From NCBI RefSeq assembly GCF_018417535.1, contig NZ_CP070979.1, forward strand, positions 682,001 to 746,000: DNA of 64,000 nt, read 5' to 3'. Of the stretch, positions 1-9,565 are shown piece by piece. The notes beneath the pieces were generated by a model. The model was not told the DNA's origin. It saw only the letters and a program-made list of their open reading frames with translations, and ran no database searches. Made by a program: the position numbers and the translations under genes. The stretch is from Burkholderia pyrrocinia (GTDB lineage: Bacteria > Pseudomonadota > Gammaproteobacteria > Burkholderiales > Burkholderiaceae). Within the stretch, counting starts at the first letter, position 1; each line of letters starts with the position of its first letter.

Positions 1-11
1 GCGACAGGCCG

Positions 12-1379
12 TCAGTTCGTCTCGTAGCGCTGGGACGGGTCGTAGAGCGAATCCGGCAGGTTGATGCCGAACGCCTGCAGCCGCTCGACGAACTTCGGCC
101 GTACGCCGGTCGCGCAGAAGTGGCCGCGTACCGTGCCGTCGCGATCCACGCCCGTGCGCTTGAACGTGAAGATCTCCTGCATGTTGATGATGTCGCCTTC
201 CATCCCGGTCAGCTCCTGGATGCTGACGATCTTGCGCTTGCCGTCCGTCAGCCGCGCCGCCTGCACGACCACCGAGATCGCCGACGCGATCTGCTGGCGC
301 ATCGTCTTCGGCGGCAGCGACAGGCCGGAGACGCTGATCATGTTCTCGAGCCGCGTCAGCGCGTCGCGCGGCGTGTTCGCGTGGATCGTCGCGAGCGAGC
401 CTTCGTGGCCGGTGTTCATCGCGTTGAGCATGTCGAGCGCTTCGGCGCCGCGCACTTCGCCGAGGATGATCCGGTCGGGACGCATCCGCAGCGCGTTGCG
501 CACGAGCGTGCGCTGCGTGATCTCGCCCTTGCCCTCGATGTTCGGCGGGCGCGTTTCGAGCCGCAGCACGTGCGGCTGCTGGAGCTGCAGCTCGGCGGCG
601 TCCTCGATCGTCACGATCCGCTCGTTGCGCGGAATGAAGCCGGACAGGATGTTGAGCAGCGTCGTCTTGCCGCTGCCCGTGCCGCCCGACACGAGCACGT
701 TCACCTTCGCGCGCGACAGCGCGTCTAGCAGCTCGGCCATCGGCGGCGTCAGGCTGTGGAAGCGCACCAGGTCGTCCATCTTCAGCGGGTTGACCGCGAA
801 GCGCCGAATCGACATCAGCGGCCCGTCGATCGCCGACGGCGGGATGATCGCGTTCACGCGCGAGCCGTCCGGCAGCCGCGCATCGACCATCGGGCTCGAT
901 TCGTCGATGCGGCGCCCGACGCGCGACACGATCTTCTCGATCACCTTCATCAGGTGCGCGTCGTCGTAGAACGTCACGTCGGTCAGTTCGAGCTGGCCGC
1001 AGCGCTCGACATAGACCTGCCGGTACGTGTTCACCAGGATGTCGGAGATGCCGGGGTCGCGCAGCAGCGCTTCGAGCGGGCCGAAACCGAACATCTCGTC
1101 GTACACGTCGATCGCGAGCTGCCGCCGCTCGATGTCGTTCGCCGGCACCCGCTCGTCATCGAGGATGCGCGCGATCAGTGCGGAGATTTCCTGCCGGACC
1201 TGATCCTGCGGCATCCGCGACAGGCGTTCCAGCTCGACGCGTTCGAGCACGGCCGCGTGAATGTCGCGGCGCAGCTTCTGGTATGCGTCGCGTACCGACG
1301 AATGCGTCGGGCCGGCCGATTCGCCGCCCGCCACCAGCGGCTGGGCCCGGTGCAAGGACATCTGTTCGCGCAATGACAT
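12..1379 (-). CDS. cpaF: Tad pilus assembly ATPase CpaF/TadA
   Basis: Cytoplasmic secretion ATPase that powers assembly of Flp pili at the inner membrane. The 455-residue protein has the GspE/VirB11 layout: an N-terminal helical domain, then Walker A GGTGSGKT at about residues 232-239, Walker B around RIILGEVRG (303-311) and a His box [13 protein letters not shown] (324-336). All catalytic motifs look intact and the length is normal for the family. It lies 18 bp behind cpaE on the same strand and is the last complete gene of the locus before the left edge; tadB and tadC would be expected just beyond it. The ATG at 1379 is preceded by a purine-rich stretch. Confidence 0.97.
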   Translation of the reverse strand: MSLREQMSLHRAQPLVAGGESAGPTHSSVRDAYQKLRRDIHAAVLERVELERLSRMPQDQVRQEISALIARILDDERVPANDIERRQLAIDVYDEMFGFGPLEALLRDPGISDILVNTYRQVYVERCGQLELTDVTFYDDAHLMKVIEKIVSRVGRRIDESSPMVDARLPDGSRVNAIIPPSAIDGPLMSIRRFAVNPLKMDDLVRFHSLTPPMAELLDALSRAKVNVLVSGGTGSGKTTLLNILSGFIPRNERIVTIEDAAELQLQQPHVLRLETRPPNIEGKGEITQRTLVRNALRMRPDRIILGEVRGAEALDMLNAMNTGHEGSLATIHANTPRDALTRLENMISVSGLSLPPKTMRQQIASAISVVVQAARLTDGKRKIVSIQELTGMEGDIINMQEIFTFKRTGVDRDGTVRGHFCATGVRPKFVERLQAFGINLPDSLYDPSQRYETN

Positions 1380-1397
1380 GATGGTTCCCCGAAATAG

Positions 1398-2606
1398 TTA
1401 CATGGACTTGAGCTTCGGCGTGGCCTTGCGGCCGAACAGCCGGGACATCAACGGTTCGCTTCGCGCCGCGCGGTGTCCCGCGCGCACTTCGCCGTCGACG
1501 AGTTGTTTGGCGCAACCCTGCAACGCACGCGCGACCGCGGTGCCGCGCGCGAGCCGCGACACCGGATGCCCCTGGTTGATCGCTTCGAGCACGGTGTCGG
1601 CATCGTCGGGAATCGTGCAGGCGGCCTGCAGGCCGAGTACTTCCTCGAGCGCGGTGCGGGTCCGGTCGCTCGCGCGCGTCGCGCGGTTCACGACGAGACG
1701 CATCTGGTCGGTCGAGTAGCCGAGCGACACGAGGATCTCCAGCAGCCGGCGGCCGGCGCGCACGTGCGGCATCGCGGGCTGCAGCACGATCTGGATCTGG
1801 TCGCTGCGGTCCAGCGCGACCATCGACAGCGGATTGATGCCGACGCCGACGTCGAAGATCACGAAGTCGTAGCGCGGCGCGGCGACGCCGAGGATCCATT
1901 CGAGCGCATCCTCGCGCATCTCGGCGGCCTTGACCGGATCGCCGGCGCCCGCGAGCACGTGGAAGTTCTCGGTCACGTGCGCGACGCTCGCGTCGAGAAA
2001 CGCGCTGTCGAGCCGCTCGATCTGCGCGCAAAGCTGCGGCAGCGTCGACGGCGGGGTTTCGTCGCTGACGAGGAACGCCGCATCGGCGAATTGCTGGTTC
2101 AGGTCGATCAGCAGCACGCGGCGCTTGAAGCCCTCGGCGATCTCGAACGCGACGTTGCTGGCGACGAAGCTCGTGCCGGCCCCGCCCTTGCACGACATGA
2201 ACGACACGACCCGCGTATCGTCGACGTCGCTCCGCGTGCTTTGCGCGGCGGCACGCTCGAGCGCGTTGCCGAGCGCCTGCCGATCGAGCGGCCACTGCAG
2301 CACGTCGCGAGCGCCCGCGCGCATCGCGTCGAGCAGCAAGCGCGGCGACGCGTCCGCCGTCACGAGGATGCAGGTCAGGCTCGCGTGAGCGCGGCAGATC
2401 CGCTCGATCGCGGACAGCTCCGACGGGTCGAGCGACGTGCCGTCGACCAGCAGGATGTCGAATGCGTCGAGCCCGTCGGTGCGATGCTCGATCTGCGACG
2501 GTCGGCCGGTCGCGCGCGTCGCGCGATAGCGTCCGCAGTCGGCCGCGAGGCGCGCGATCTGCGTGAGCCGCACGGTATCGTCGGAAGCTACGAGGATATT
2601 GATCAT
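1398..2606 (-). CDS. cpaE: Tad pilus localisation protein CpaE/TadZ
   Basis: A 402-residue protein with an N-terminal receiver-like domain (about 1-120) and a C-terminal ParA/MinD-type ATPase domain that places the Tad machine at the pole in related systems. The deviant Walker A appears as CKGGAGTSFVASN near residue 139, with the KGGxGT signature. The N-terminal part has an Asp in LVDGTSLD but does not look like a normal phosphorylatable receiver, as in other TadZ proteins. It sits between the tadE-like genes and cpaF with short gaps, so it is almost certainly co-transcribed with them. Confidence 0.93.
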   Translation of the reverse strand: MINILVASDDTVRLTQIARLAADCGRYRATRATGRPSQIEHRTDGLDAFDILLVDGTSLDPSELSAIERICRAHASLTCILVTADASPRLLLDAMRAGARDVLQWPLDRQALGNALERAAAQSTRSDVDDTRVVSFMSCKGGAGTSFVASNVAFEIAEGFKRRVLLIDLNQQFADAAFLVSDETPPSTLPQLCAQIERLDSAFLDASVAHVTENFHVLAGAGDPVKAAEMREDALEWILGVAAPRYDFVIFDVGVGINPLSMVALDRSDQIQIVLQPAMPHVRAGRRLLEILVSLGYSTDQMRLVVNRATRASDRTRTALEEVLGLQAACTIPDDADTVLEAINQGHPVSRLARGTAVARALQGCAKQLVDGEVRAGHRAARSEPLMSRLFGRKATPKLKSM

Positions 2607-2628
2607 GTTGTGTGCCTCGTCTGTTCGA

Positions 2629-3072
2629 TCAATTGCAAGCGGTGCCGCCGGTCGCGGAGGTCAGGCTTTCGCGCGGCAGCGTGGTCGTGAACGGCGGCAT
2701 CGTGACCGTGACGTTCACGAACGGGATCATCGTCTTGACCGTGACGTTCGTGACGCTCACGGTCACGAACGAGCAGGTGTTCACGTCGCAGCTCGCCGGC
2801 GTATAGCTGACCGACACGTTCGCGTCCGACAGCAGCGGCAGCAAGGACTTCACGCGCTTCACGACACCTGCCGCGTTCACGTCGCAGACCACCGCCGTGC
2901 GCGCGCCGAGGCGCACGGCCTCGCTCGCGGTGTTCCAGTAGAACAGCACGCGGCCGAATTCGAAGATGCCGATCAGCAGCATGATCAGCACCGATGCGAT
3001 AAGCGCGAACTCGACGATCGCCGAGCCGCGTTGGGCGCGCCGGCGCGACAACGGAAAATGGCGCGCGCTCAT
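2629..3072 (-). CDS. tadE: TadE-like pseudopilin
   Basis: A 147-residue minor pseudopilin. The start is taken at 3072 (MSARHFPLSRRRAQ) because the ATG overlaps the stop of the upstream gene by 4 bp and begins a classic TadE N-terminus: a basic segment, then RGSAIVEFALIASVLIML, with the E of the prepilin-like motif followed by one membrane helix. The C-terminal part is beta-rich with paired cysteines. It is translationally coupled to the preceding TadE-like gene, and the two may form a pair like TadE/TadF. Open frame continues upstream of 3072 but lies inside the neighbouring gene. Confidence 0.9.
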   Translation of the reverse strand: MSARHFPLSRRRAQRGSAIVEFALIASVLIMLLIGIFEFGRVLFYWNTASEAVRLGARTAVVCDVNAAGVVKRVKSLLPLLSDANVSVSYTPASCDVNTCSFVTVSVTNVTVKTMIPFVNVTVTMPPFTTTLPRESLTSATGGTACN

Positions 3073-3602
3073 GACACTTGCCTCATCACGGTGATGATGT
3101 TGCCGAACGTGATCGACTTCAGCCCCGGGTACGCGGGAATCGGCTGGTACTTGTAGCCCGTGACCTTCACTTCGACGAGGTTGATCGCGCCTGCCGGCGT
3201 GCCGCTCGCCGCGTTGTTGTTCGCGTCGTAGGTCGGCAGGTTCGCGAACTGCGCCGGGTCGGACGCGTCGCTGCAACCGGTCGTATGCTGCGCATCGCAA
3301 ATGGTCACCATCGAGGTCGTGAGCCCCGGCACCAGCTCGGTGCCGGACGCGCCGCAGGTCGTGCTGCCGTAGACGACGAGGCACTGCGCCGCCGACACCG
3401 GATACGCGCTGTCGGTCGGCAGCCAGATCGACAGGTAGCGCGCCGCGTCGCGCGTCGCCTTGGTCAGCGTCTCGTACTGGTAGATCGCGCGGCCGAACTC
3501 GGCCACGCCGGTCGCGAGCATGATCATCGGCATCAGCACGAGCGCGAACTCGACGGCAACGGCGCCGCGGGTGCGCGAACGGCGAAACGGGGGCCTTTTC
3601 AT
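3069..3602 (-). CDS. TadE/TadF-like pseudopilin
   Basis: A 177-residue pseudopilin with the N-terminus RGAVAVEFALVLMPMIML: a basic leader, then the conserved Glu and a single hydrophobic helix, as in TadE/TadF substrates of the dedicated prepilin peptidase. The extracytoplasmic part holds several cysteines (about 105-135) that could form disulfides. It lies 12 bp after tadG and overlaps the next tadE-like gene by 4 bp, so three pseudopilin-type proteins are made in a row. Whether it is TadE or TadF in the strict sense cannot be decided here. Confidence 0.9.
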   Translation of the reverse strand: MKRPPFRRSRTRGAVAVEFALVLMPMIMLATGVAEFGRAIYQYETLTKATRDAARYLSIWLPTDSAYPVSAAQCLVVYGSTTCGASGTELVPGLTTSMVTICDAQHTTGCSDASDPAQFANLPTYDANNNAASGTPAGAINLVEVKVTGYKYQPIPAYPGLKSITFGNIITVMRQVS

Positions 3603-3614
3603 GATCGCCTCTCC

Positions 3615-4880
3615 CTATTGAACGAGCATCGGCACCTGGACCCCGGACGCGCTGCCGTCGCCGGGCAAGCCGTGCGTCGCGCACGGATTGTTGCCGGAGA
3701 CGGACGAACCGAGGTATTCGAGGTGGGCTATGACCCCGCCGCTGCCGGGGCTGAACGGCACAGGATCGAGCATCAGCACGCAATCCCATTGCGTGACGTG
3801 CACCTTGCCGCTGCTTCCGCTCAGCGTCGAGCAGTCGCCTTCCGGCGCGAGCGCGACGCGGCGATCGCCGCCGTTGCTCTGGTAGTTGCTCGCCGTCACG
3901 GTGCCGTTGGTGGAGATCCCGCTGCCCGCCGGCGGCGCGCCGTCGCCCTGGTAGGGCTTGTAGTTCGTGCGATCGGTCACGAACTGCGTGTACGCGTCAC
4001 CCTTGATGCCCGCCGTTCCGGGCGGCCCGTAGTTCGGGCCGACATACGCGTAGCCGGTGAAGTCGGGCTGGCCGCTCGAGCCGTTCGCGCCGTTCGTATA
4101 GATGCCGAAGCGCGTATTCCAGGCGCGCAGCGACGCCGACTTCAGGCCGGTGCTGCCGAGGTCGGGCGGACTCTTGATATTGCAGGTGTTGCCCGACAGC
4201 TCGCCCGCGATGGTCGGTTCGTTCGTCGAGCCGTCGAGCGCCGCCCAGCCGAAGTTGCCGGGCCCGTAGGTCGAACCGGACGGCGACGTGATCCAGTCGC
4301 CGACCTTGTAGGACGGCGCGCCCGTCGCGCGGCACACGAACACCGGAATCGCGCAGGTCGTCTGCCCGCCGCCGACCGTCGCGATCGCGCTCGCCGACAC
4401 TTCCGCCGCGTTCGCGAGCTTGGTGCCCGGCAGCACGTTCAGCACCTCGATGAACCAGTGCGCGATGTTGCTCAACGTCGCGGTGCACTGCACGTACTTG
4501 ATGTTCGCCGGCGTCGTGACCGAGTTCTTCGTCAGGAACGGGTTGGACAGCGAGTCGCTGAACGTGACGTTCGAATTCGTCGACATCTGCACCGAGTTTT
4601 TCTGAAAGAACACGAAATTCAGGTGGCCGGCGGCGATGCCGTTCGCCTCGGCAACGGACAGGCTGATGGCCGAGGTCAAGTCGCGCGCAGCCGACAGCGC
4701 GCACGCATCGGCGCTGTTCTGCAGTTCGCTGCGCGTGACGTACAGCTTGCCGAGGTCCAGCGCGAGACCGACGAACCCGATCATCACCGCCAGTGCGAGA
4801 CCGACGATGATCGCGACGGCGCCGCGCTGGCGATGCAGGCCGCGACGCGTGACTTTCGGATAGCGAGCTGCGCTGGACAT
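3615..4880 (-). CDS. tadG: TadG-like pilus-associated protein
   Basis: A 421-residue protein starting at 4880 (MSSAARYPKVTRRG). It has a basic N-terminus, QRGAVAIIVGLALAVMIG as the membrane anchor, then the conserved TadG stretch DLGKLYVTRSELQNSADACA. The large C-terminal part is predicted to be extracytoplasmic and Gly/Ser/Asn-rich. The upstream sequence reads AGGGAG eight bases before the ATG, which supports this start over a longer frame reaching 5048. TadG proteins are thought to anchor or guide the pilus in the envelope. Confidence 0.9.
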   Translation of the reverse strand: MSSAARYPKVTRRGLHRQRGAVAIIVGLALAVMIGFVGLALDLGKLYVTRSELQNSADACALSAARDLTSAISLSVAEANGIAAGHLNFVFFQKNSVQMSTNSNVTFSDSLSNPFLTKNSVTTPANIKYVQCTATLSNIAHWFIEVLNVLPGTKLANAAEVSASAIATVGGGQTTCAIPVFVCRATGAPSYKVGDWITSPSGSTYGPGNFGWAALDGSTNEPTIAGELSGNTCNIKSPPDLGSTGLKSASLRAWNTRFGIYTNGANGSSGQPDFTGYAYVGPNYGPPGTAGIKGDAYTQFVTDRTNYKPYQGDGAPPAGSGISTNGTVTASNYQSNGGDRRVALAPEGDCSTLSGSSGKVHVTQWDCVLMLDPVPFSPGSGGVIAHLEYLGSSVSGNNPCATHGLPGDGSASGVQVPMLVQ

Positions 4881-4905
4881 GGCGTTCTCCCTGAGCGTGC
4901 TGTCG

Positions 4906-5202
4906 TTACTGGCTGGCCTTGCCGATGCCGATGACGAATGCATTGGCTGGCGGCTGGAGCTGCTTGAACGATTTGTCGTAGTTGTCGAGCGCGGCCGCGG
5001 CGGCGCCGCCGTCGACCCCCGACGCCGATGCCGTGTGTTCGGCGGCATGCGGGTCGATGATCTGGGCCTGCATCACGGTGCGAACCGAGTCGCCGAAGCG
5101 GCTGTCCCACACCGGGCTCGACGACATGCAGCCGGCAAGCGCGAACGCGAGCGGTGCGGCAAGCGCCGCGCGGCGCACGAATACGAGGTAGGCGGATTTC
5201 AT
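4906..5202 (-). CDS. Tad-locus lipoprotein, small
   Basis: A 98-residue lipoprotein. The N-terminus MKSAYLVFVRRAALAAP is followed by a hydrophobic run ending in ALAGC, a good lipobox, so Cys25 should be lipidated. The mature part contains FGDSVRTVMQAQIIDP, a motif seen in small lipoproteins of other Tad loci, where they may act as secretin pilots. A strong AGGGGAAG ribosome site precedes the ATG at 5202. It lies directly behind cpaC and before tadG. Confidence 0.85.
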   Translation of the reverse strand: MKSAYLVFVRRAALAAPLAFALAGCMSSSPVWDSRFGDSVRTVMQAQIIDPHAAEHTASASGVDGGAAAAALDNYDKSFKQLQPPANAFVIGIGKASQ

Positions 5203-5221
5203 GAGCTTCCCCTGAATGGTT

Positions 5222-7153
5222 TCAACGATCGGTGGACTGGGGTTCCGAGCGCGCGACCTGCGCCCGGGCAACCGCGGGCACCCGGTGCTTCGGTCGCGCC
5301 GCCTGCGTCGCCGGCGTGTCGGGGCCGGCCGCCGCGAGACGCGCGGCGGCGGCTTCGATACGCGCGATGCGGGCCGCGTTTGCCGCATTTGCCGTGTCGG
5401 GCCGCGGCGCGATTGCCGCCACCGGTGCGGGCGTCTTCTGCGGTTCGGCCGGCACCGGCGGCTGCGCGTCCGTGCCTTGCGGCGCGCGCGGCGCGGGCAG
5501 TGCGGCGGCCTGACCGGCCGGGGCTTCCGATTGCGGTGCCGGAGCCGGCGCCGGTGCCTGGGCCGGTGCCTGCGGTGCAACCGCCGCGCCGCTCGCGGGT
5601 TGTGCACCCGGCTTGCGGACCCCGCCGCGCCCTTCCATGTTGCCCGTCGCATAAACGTCGGCTTCGTTCGGCTTCGAGAAGCTGTCGGTCGGCAGCGGCA
5701 CGTCCGCGGTCTGCAGTGGCTTCACCAGATGCGGCGTGATCAGGAAGATCAGCTCGGTGCGATCCTGCTGGAACGACGTGCTGCGGAACAGCGCGCCGAG
5801 CACCGGCACTTCGCCGACACCCGGGATCGCCTTCAGCGCGCCGCTCGCGTTGTCCTTGATCAGCCCGCCGATCGCGAACGATTCGCCGTCGCTCATCTGG
5901 ACCGTCGTCGAAGCACGCCGCGTCGTGATCAGCGGCAGGATCGACGTGCCGCCGATGTTGGACGCGCTCAGCGTGACGCCCGTCTGCGACAGCTCCGACA
6001 CTTCCGGTGCGACCTTCAGGCTGATCCGGCCGTTCGCCAGCACCGTCGGCGTGAACTTCAGCGCGACGCCGAACTCCTCTTCCTGCAGCGTGATCGACGA
6101 AATGCCGTTGCCGCTGCTTTGCGGGATCGGGATGAAGATCTTGCCGCCGGCGAGGAACGTCGCTTCCTGGCCGCTGATCGTCACGAGGTTCGGCTCCGCG
6201 AGGATCTTGACGAGGTTGTCGGTGTTCTGCGCATCGGCCGTGATGTTGAACGGCTTGTTGTTCGCCTTGCTGAAGGCGACCGCGCTCGAGACGCCCGCGA
6301 GCAGGCTGCTGACCAGCGCGCCGCTCCACGAGCCGAACCCGCCCTGGATGTTGAGCGCGCTGCCCATCTGGTTGATCAGCGTCTTCGACACCTCGGCCAC
6401 CTTCACCTCGAGCATCACCTGCTGCGGCGACGTGACGCTCAGCATGTTCAGCACGCCGCCGCCCGGCTTGCCGCCCGCAGCGGGGTCGCCGGCGCTGTCG
6501 CCGTAGGCGTGCGCGATCTGCACGGCCTGCTGCGCGGCCTGCGAGCTCGACACGCTGCCCGCCAGCACGATCGTGCCGGCGGCGGTCGACACATGGATGT
6601 CGCGCTCGCTCGGCATCAGCTGCAGCAACGATGCCTGCAGGCCACCGGCATCCGCGCCGACCGCGACGTCGATCACGCGGCATGTGCCGCTCCTGCCCTG
6701 CACGATCATGTTGGTCGTGCCGACCGACAGCCCGAGGATGTACAGCGTCTGCGGCGACACCATCGTCGCCTGCGCGACGGCCGGGTTGCCGATCGTCCGA
6801 TTGCGGACGGGCTCCGGCATCGGCACCAGCAGCGACTTGCCGAGCGGCACGCTGATGCTGGTCGACTCGCGCACGGCACCGATGCAGTTCGGCCCGCGCA
6901 GCGGCCCAGCCGTTGCGGCAGCCGCGGCGACCGGTACCGGCGCCATGCTGATCGTCATCTGCATCGGCCCCTTGCCGACCGCGGCCGGCGCGCTGGCGCC
7001 GCCCTTCGTCAGCACGCCCGCTTCAATCCCTTCCTGGGCCAGTGCGCCATAGACGGTCAGCCATCCTGAACAGAGGATCGCGGCCATCATCGTGCCCCGT
7101 GCGACGCGCGTCCGCAGTGGGCCGGTACCTGTGCATTGCGGTTTGATCTTCAT
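5222..7153 (-). CDS. cpaC: Tad outer-membrane secretin CpaC/RcpA
   Basis: A 643-residue secretin forming the outer-membrane channel for the Flp pilus. Features in order: an N-terminal signal sequence ending near AYGALAQEG (about residue 40), a pilus-assembly N-domain with LLVPMPEPVRNRTIGNPAVA, a BON-like segment (about 200-260), and the C-terminal secretin domain with VMLEVKVAEVSKT and the conserved VPVLGALFRSTSF region. The last roughly 110 residues are a Pro/Ala/Gln-rich tail longer than in most CpaC proteins and probably disordered. The gene is followed at once by the lipoprotein, a possible pilotin partner. Confidence 0.95.
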   Translation of the reverse strand: MKIKPQCTGTGPLRTRVARGTMMAAILCSGWLTVYGALAQEGIEAGVLTKGGASAPAAVGKGPMQMTISMAPVPVAAAAATAGPLRGPNCIGAVRESTSISVPLGKSLLVPMPEPVRNRTIGNPAVAQATMVSPQTLYILGLSVGTTNMIVQGRSGTCRVIDVAVGADAGGLQASLLQLMPSERDIHVSTAAGTIVLAGSVSSSQAAQQAVQIAHAYGDSAGDPAAGGKPGGGVLNMLSVTSPQQVMLEVKVAEVSKTLINQMGSALNIQGGFGSWSGALVSSLLAGVSSAVAFSKANNKPFNITADAQNTDNLVKILAEPNLVTISGQEATFLAGGKIFIPIPQSSGNGISSITLQEEEFGVALKFTPTVLANGRISLKVAPEVSELSQTGVTLSASNIGGTSILPLITTRRASTTVQMSDGESFAIGGLIKDNASGALKAIPGVGEVPVLGALFRSTSFQQDRTELIFLITPHLVKPLQTADVPLPTDSFSKPNEADVYATGNMEGRGGVRKPGAQPASGAAVAPQAPAQAPAPAPAPQSEAPAGQAAALPAPRAPQGTDAQPPVPAEPQKTPAPVAAIAPRPDTANAANAARIARIEAAAARLAAAGPDTPATQAARPKHRVPAVARAQVARSEPQSTDR

Positions 7154-7257
7154 TTCGTCTGATCCCCCGAGAGACCGGCGCCGTGCCGGTTGTCGACTTC
7201 CAAGGCCGTCGTGCCCTGCTGGCGGCCGATCTGTTTATGTGGCTGTATTGATCTGTT

Positions 7258-8097
7258 TCAGAAACATTCGACGCTGCCCTTCACGCCCGCCAGCACGCCG
7301 ACGCAGTCGCGCCGTACTTCCGGCGCCGCATGCGACGCGACGTGCACGCGCACCGTCCGCACGCGGGCGGGCGCCGGCGCCGCTTCGGGCACGGGTTCCT
7401 TGCCGAGCAACGTCAGCTTGGTCGCGCCGTCCGTGTTCAGCGTCTTCTGGTCGACCTGGTTGCGCAGCACGAGCGACAGCGTGCCGACGCTGCGCGCGAG
7501 GTCGAGCCGTTCGGCCTGGTCGGGCGTGACTTCCAGCGTCACCGCGTTGACGACCTTCGGTGCGGTGTCGTCGCGGCTGACCTGCTGCGCGACGGCGAGC
7601 ACGAGGATGTGCTCGAGCACGATCTTGGAGATGCTCTGCCCGTCGGTCTTGCCCTGCTGCTCCTGCGTGTTGACGATCACGTCGACGTAGTTGCCCGGCA
7701 GCGCGAAACCCGCGACGCCGACCACGTCGTTCACGCGCACCGTGATCGCGCGGCTGCCGTCGGCGATCACCGCCGACAGCCCGCCCTTCGTGCCGACCGG
7801 CGCGAGCTTCGACTCGATCACCGGCTCGCCGCGCGACAGGCTGGTACGCACGACGCGTCCTTCGAGCCCCTTCGTATCGGTGAACGCGCCGGTCGGCACG
7901 CTGCCCGACGGCCAGCTCACCATGTGGATCTGGTTCGGCCCGAGCGGTTCGCCCAGGTTCAGGTCGATGGCGGCAACCGCGACCGGCGTCACCGAGCTCG
8001 TGGATGTCTGCACCAGCCAGTGGGACGCGAACACGACCGCGGCAAGACCCGCGACCATCGCGACGACCAGCATCATGAGCGCTCGACTGTTTTTCAT
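7258..8097 (-). CDS. cpaB: Tad pilus assembly protein CpaB/RcpC
   Basis: A 279-residue periplasmic protein anchored by an N-terminal helix (LMMLVVAMVAGLAAVVFA). It contains the SAF/CpaB region (about 40-105, with VAAIDLNLGEPLG and SRGEPVIESKLAP) followed by the RcpC domain with GNYVDVIVNT. The start at 8097 (MKNSRALMM) is chosen because it opens directly into the signal-anchor, and a longer frame has no family support. CpaB works with the secretin CpaC, which follows on the same strand. Confidence 0.93.
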   Translation of the reverse strand: MKNSRALMMLVVAMVAGLAAVVFASHWLVQTSTSSVTPVAVAAIDLNLGEPLGPNQIHMVSWPSGSVPTGAFTDTKGLEGRVVRTSLSRGEPVIESKLAPVGTKGGLSAVIADGSRAITVRVNDVVGVAGFALPGNYVDVIVNTQEQQGKTDGQSISKIVLEHILVLAVAQQVSRDDTAPKVVNAVTLEVTPDQAERLDLARSVGTLSLVLRNQVDQKTLNTDGATKLTLLGKEPVPEAAPAPARVRTVRVHVASHAAPEVRRDCVGVLAGVKGSVECF

Positions 8098-8132
8098 GGC
8101 AATGCTCCTCGACGATTCGTGAATGAAACGGC

Positions 8133-9533
8133 TCAACCGGTGATGAACGTACGGCCACCGCGCTCGATGGGCGGCGGATGGCTGCCGTCCCGTTCGGGCG
8201 CTGCGCCGAAATAGCTCGCCCACGCGTCGTACAGCGCGTCGTGCGTCACCTCGGGCGGGTCGCCGCGGTAACGCGCGCCGGCGGCCACGAGGCGCAGCAG
8301 GTCCGCCGGAAAGCACGCGAGAAACGCCTTGCCGGTCGGCAGATGCAGCCGGTGCAGCAGGAAGTCGAACGCATCGCTCGCCGATACGAGACCGAGCGAT
8401 GCGCAGGCCGCGTTGTATACGGCGCGGTAGTCGTCGATCGACAGCGCGCCGACGTGAAGCTTCGAGCCGAGGCGGCGCAGGAACGCGTCGTCGCAGAACT
8501 GTTCCGGCGCGAAGTTGCTCGAGAACACCGGCCACACGTCGAACGGCAGCACGAAGCGGTTGCCGGATTCGAGCGTCATGAAATCGACGCCGCGATCGAG
8601 CGGGCGCAGCCAGCGATTGAGCAGGTCGCGCGGCTCGACGCGCTGCCGGCCGAGATCGTCAATGACGTACATGCCCATGTTCGCCTTCATGTGCGGCGGC
8701 GCCTGGTAGAAACCGGCGGCCTCGTCGCGGCGAAGATCGAGCTCGTCGAGCGTCAGTTCGCCGCCGGACATCACGACCGGCCGCTTGCACAGGCGCCAGC
8801 GGCGATCGACCGACTGGCCGCCGGCAGGCGATTCCGCGTCGACGTGCACGAGCGGGTCATAGATCTGGATCACTTCGCCGGCCACGCAGATCGCGTGCGG
8901 CACCGGCACGCGGCCGTGCATCAGCGCGCCGAGCCGCTCGGCGAGGAAGGTCTTGCCGCTGCCGGCCGGGCCGTAGATCAGCAGCGGACGGCCCGCGTTC
9001 AGCGCCGCGGCCGCCGCGTCGAGGACCGCGGTGTCGATCACGATGCCTTCGAACGCGGCCCACACGTCGCTCTGGCCGATGTGCAGCTTGCGCACCGAAT
9101 GCACGCTCACGCATTCGAGATACGCGTCGAGCGTGACCGGCGCGGGCCCGCTGTAGCCGCTGCGCGCGCGTTCCTCGAACGCGAGCACGCGGCCCGCGTC
9201 GGTCAGGCGGAACGTCACGTCGAGATCGGTTGCGCCGCGATGAGTGAGCTCGACGAGATGCTCGCGCACCAGGAACGCGAAGACATCGTCGAGCACCGCG
9301 AGCGGCAGGCAGTGCCGCTCGACCAGGTCGCCGTACGACGGGCGGCCGAGCATCAGCGTCGACTTCAGCACGAGCCCGGCGACGAACGTCATGCTCAGCC
9401 CGGTTTCGTCGAGCGAACGCGGCGCCGCCGGCAACTGCGTGCCCTTCTTCGTATTGGCTTCCCGCGACGGCAACGGATCGGGCAGGTGGGACACCTGCGC
9501 GTCGCGTCTCGGTTCGGTGTGGTCCGTATTCAT
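8133..9533 (-). CDS. AAA-type ATPase of the Tad locus
   Basis: A 466-residue cytoplasmic ATPase that is not among the core Tad proteins. Walker A is GPAGSGKT at about residues 188-195. A Walker-B-like MYVIDDLGRQRVEP and a sensor-like VFSSNFAPEQF follow, resembling MoxR/helicase-loader AAA proteins. The first 130 residues look like winged-helix or other helical material (LVERHCLPLAVLDDVFAFL). The start at 9533 begins 32 bp behind cpaA. Its placement between cpaA and cpaB suggests it is co-transcribed and serves pilus assembly or its regulation, which is inference. Confidence 0.85.
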   Translation of the reverse strand: MNTDHTEPRRDAQVSHLPDPLPSREANTKKGTQLPAAPRSLDETGLSMTFVAGLVLKSTLMLGRPSYGDLVERHCLPLAVLDDVFAFLVREHLVELTHRGATDLDVTFRLTDAGRVLAFEERARSGYSGPAPVTLDAYLECVSVHSVRKLHIGQSDVWAAFEGIVIDTAVLDAAAAALNAGRPLLIYGPAGSGKTFLAERLGALMHGRVPVPHAICVAGEVIQIYDPLVHVDAESPAGGQSVDRRWRLCKRPVVMSGGELTLDELDLRRDEAAGFYQAPPHMKANMGMYVIDDLGRQRVEPRDLLNRWLRPLDRGVDFMTLESGNRFVLPFDVWPVFSSNFAPEQFCDDAFLRRLGSKLHVGALSIDDYRAVYNAACASLGLVSASDAFDFLLHRLHLPTGKAFLACFPADLLRLVAAGARYRGDPPEVTHDALYDAWASYFGAAPERDGSHPPPIERGGRTFITG

Positions 9534-9565
9534 GTTCGTTTCGTCCTCGTTGCGGGCTCGTCGCG

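Noticed and set aside
61..1376. Several long plus-strand frames opposite cpaF
   Set aside because: Arg/His/Ser-rich shadows of high-GC codons with no domains. The minus-strand gene is unmistakable.
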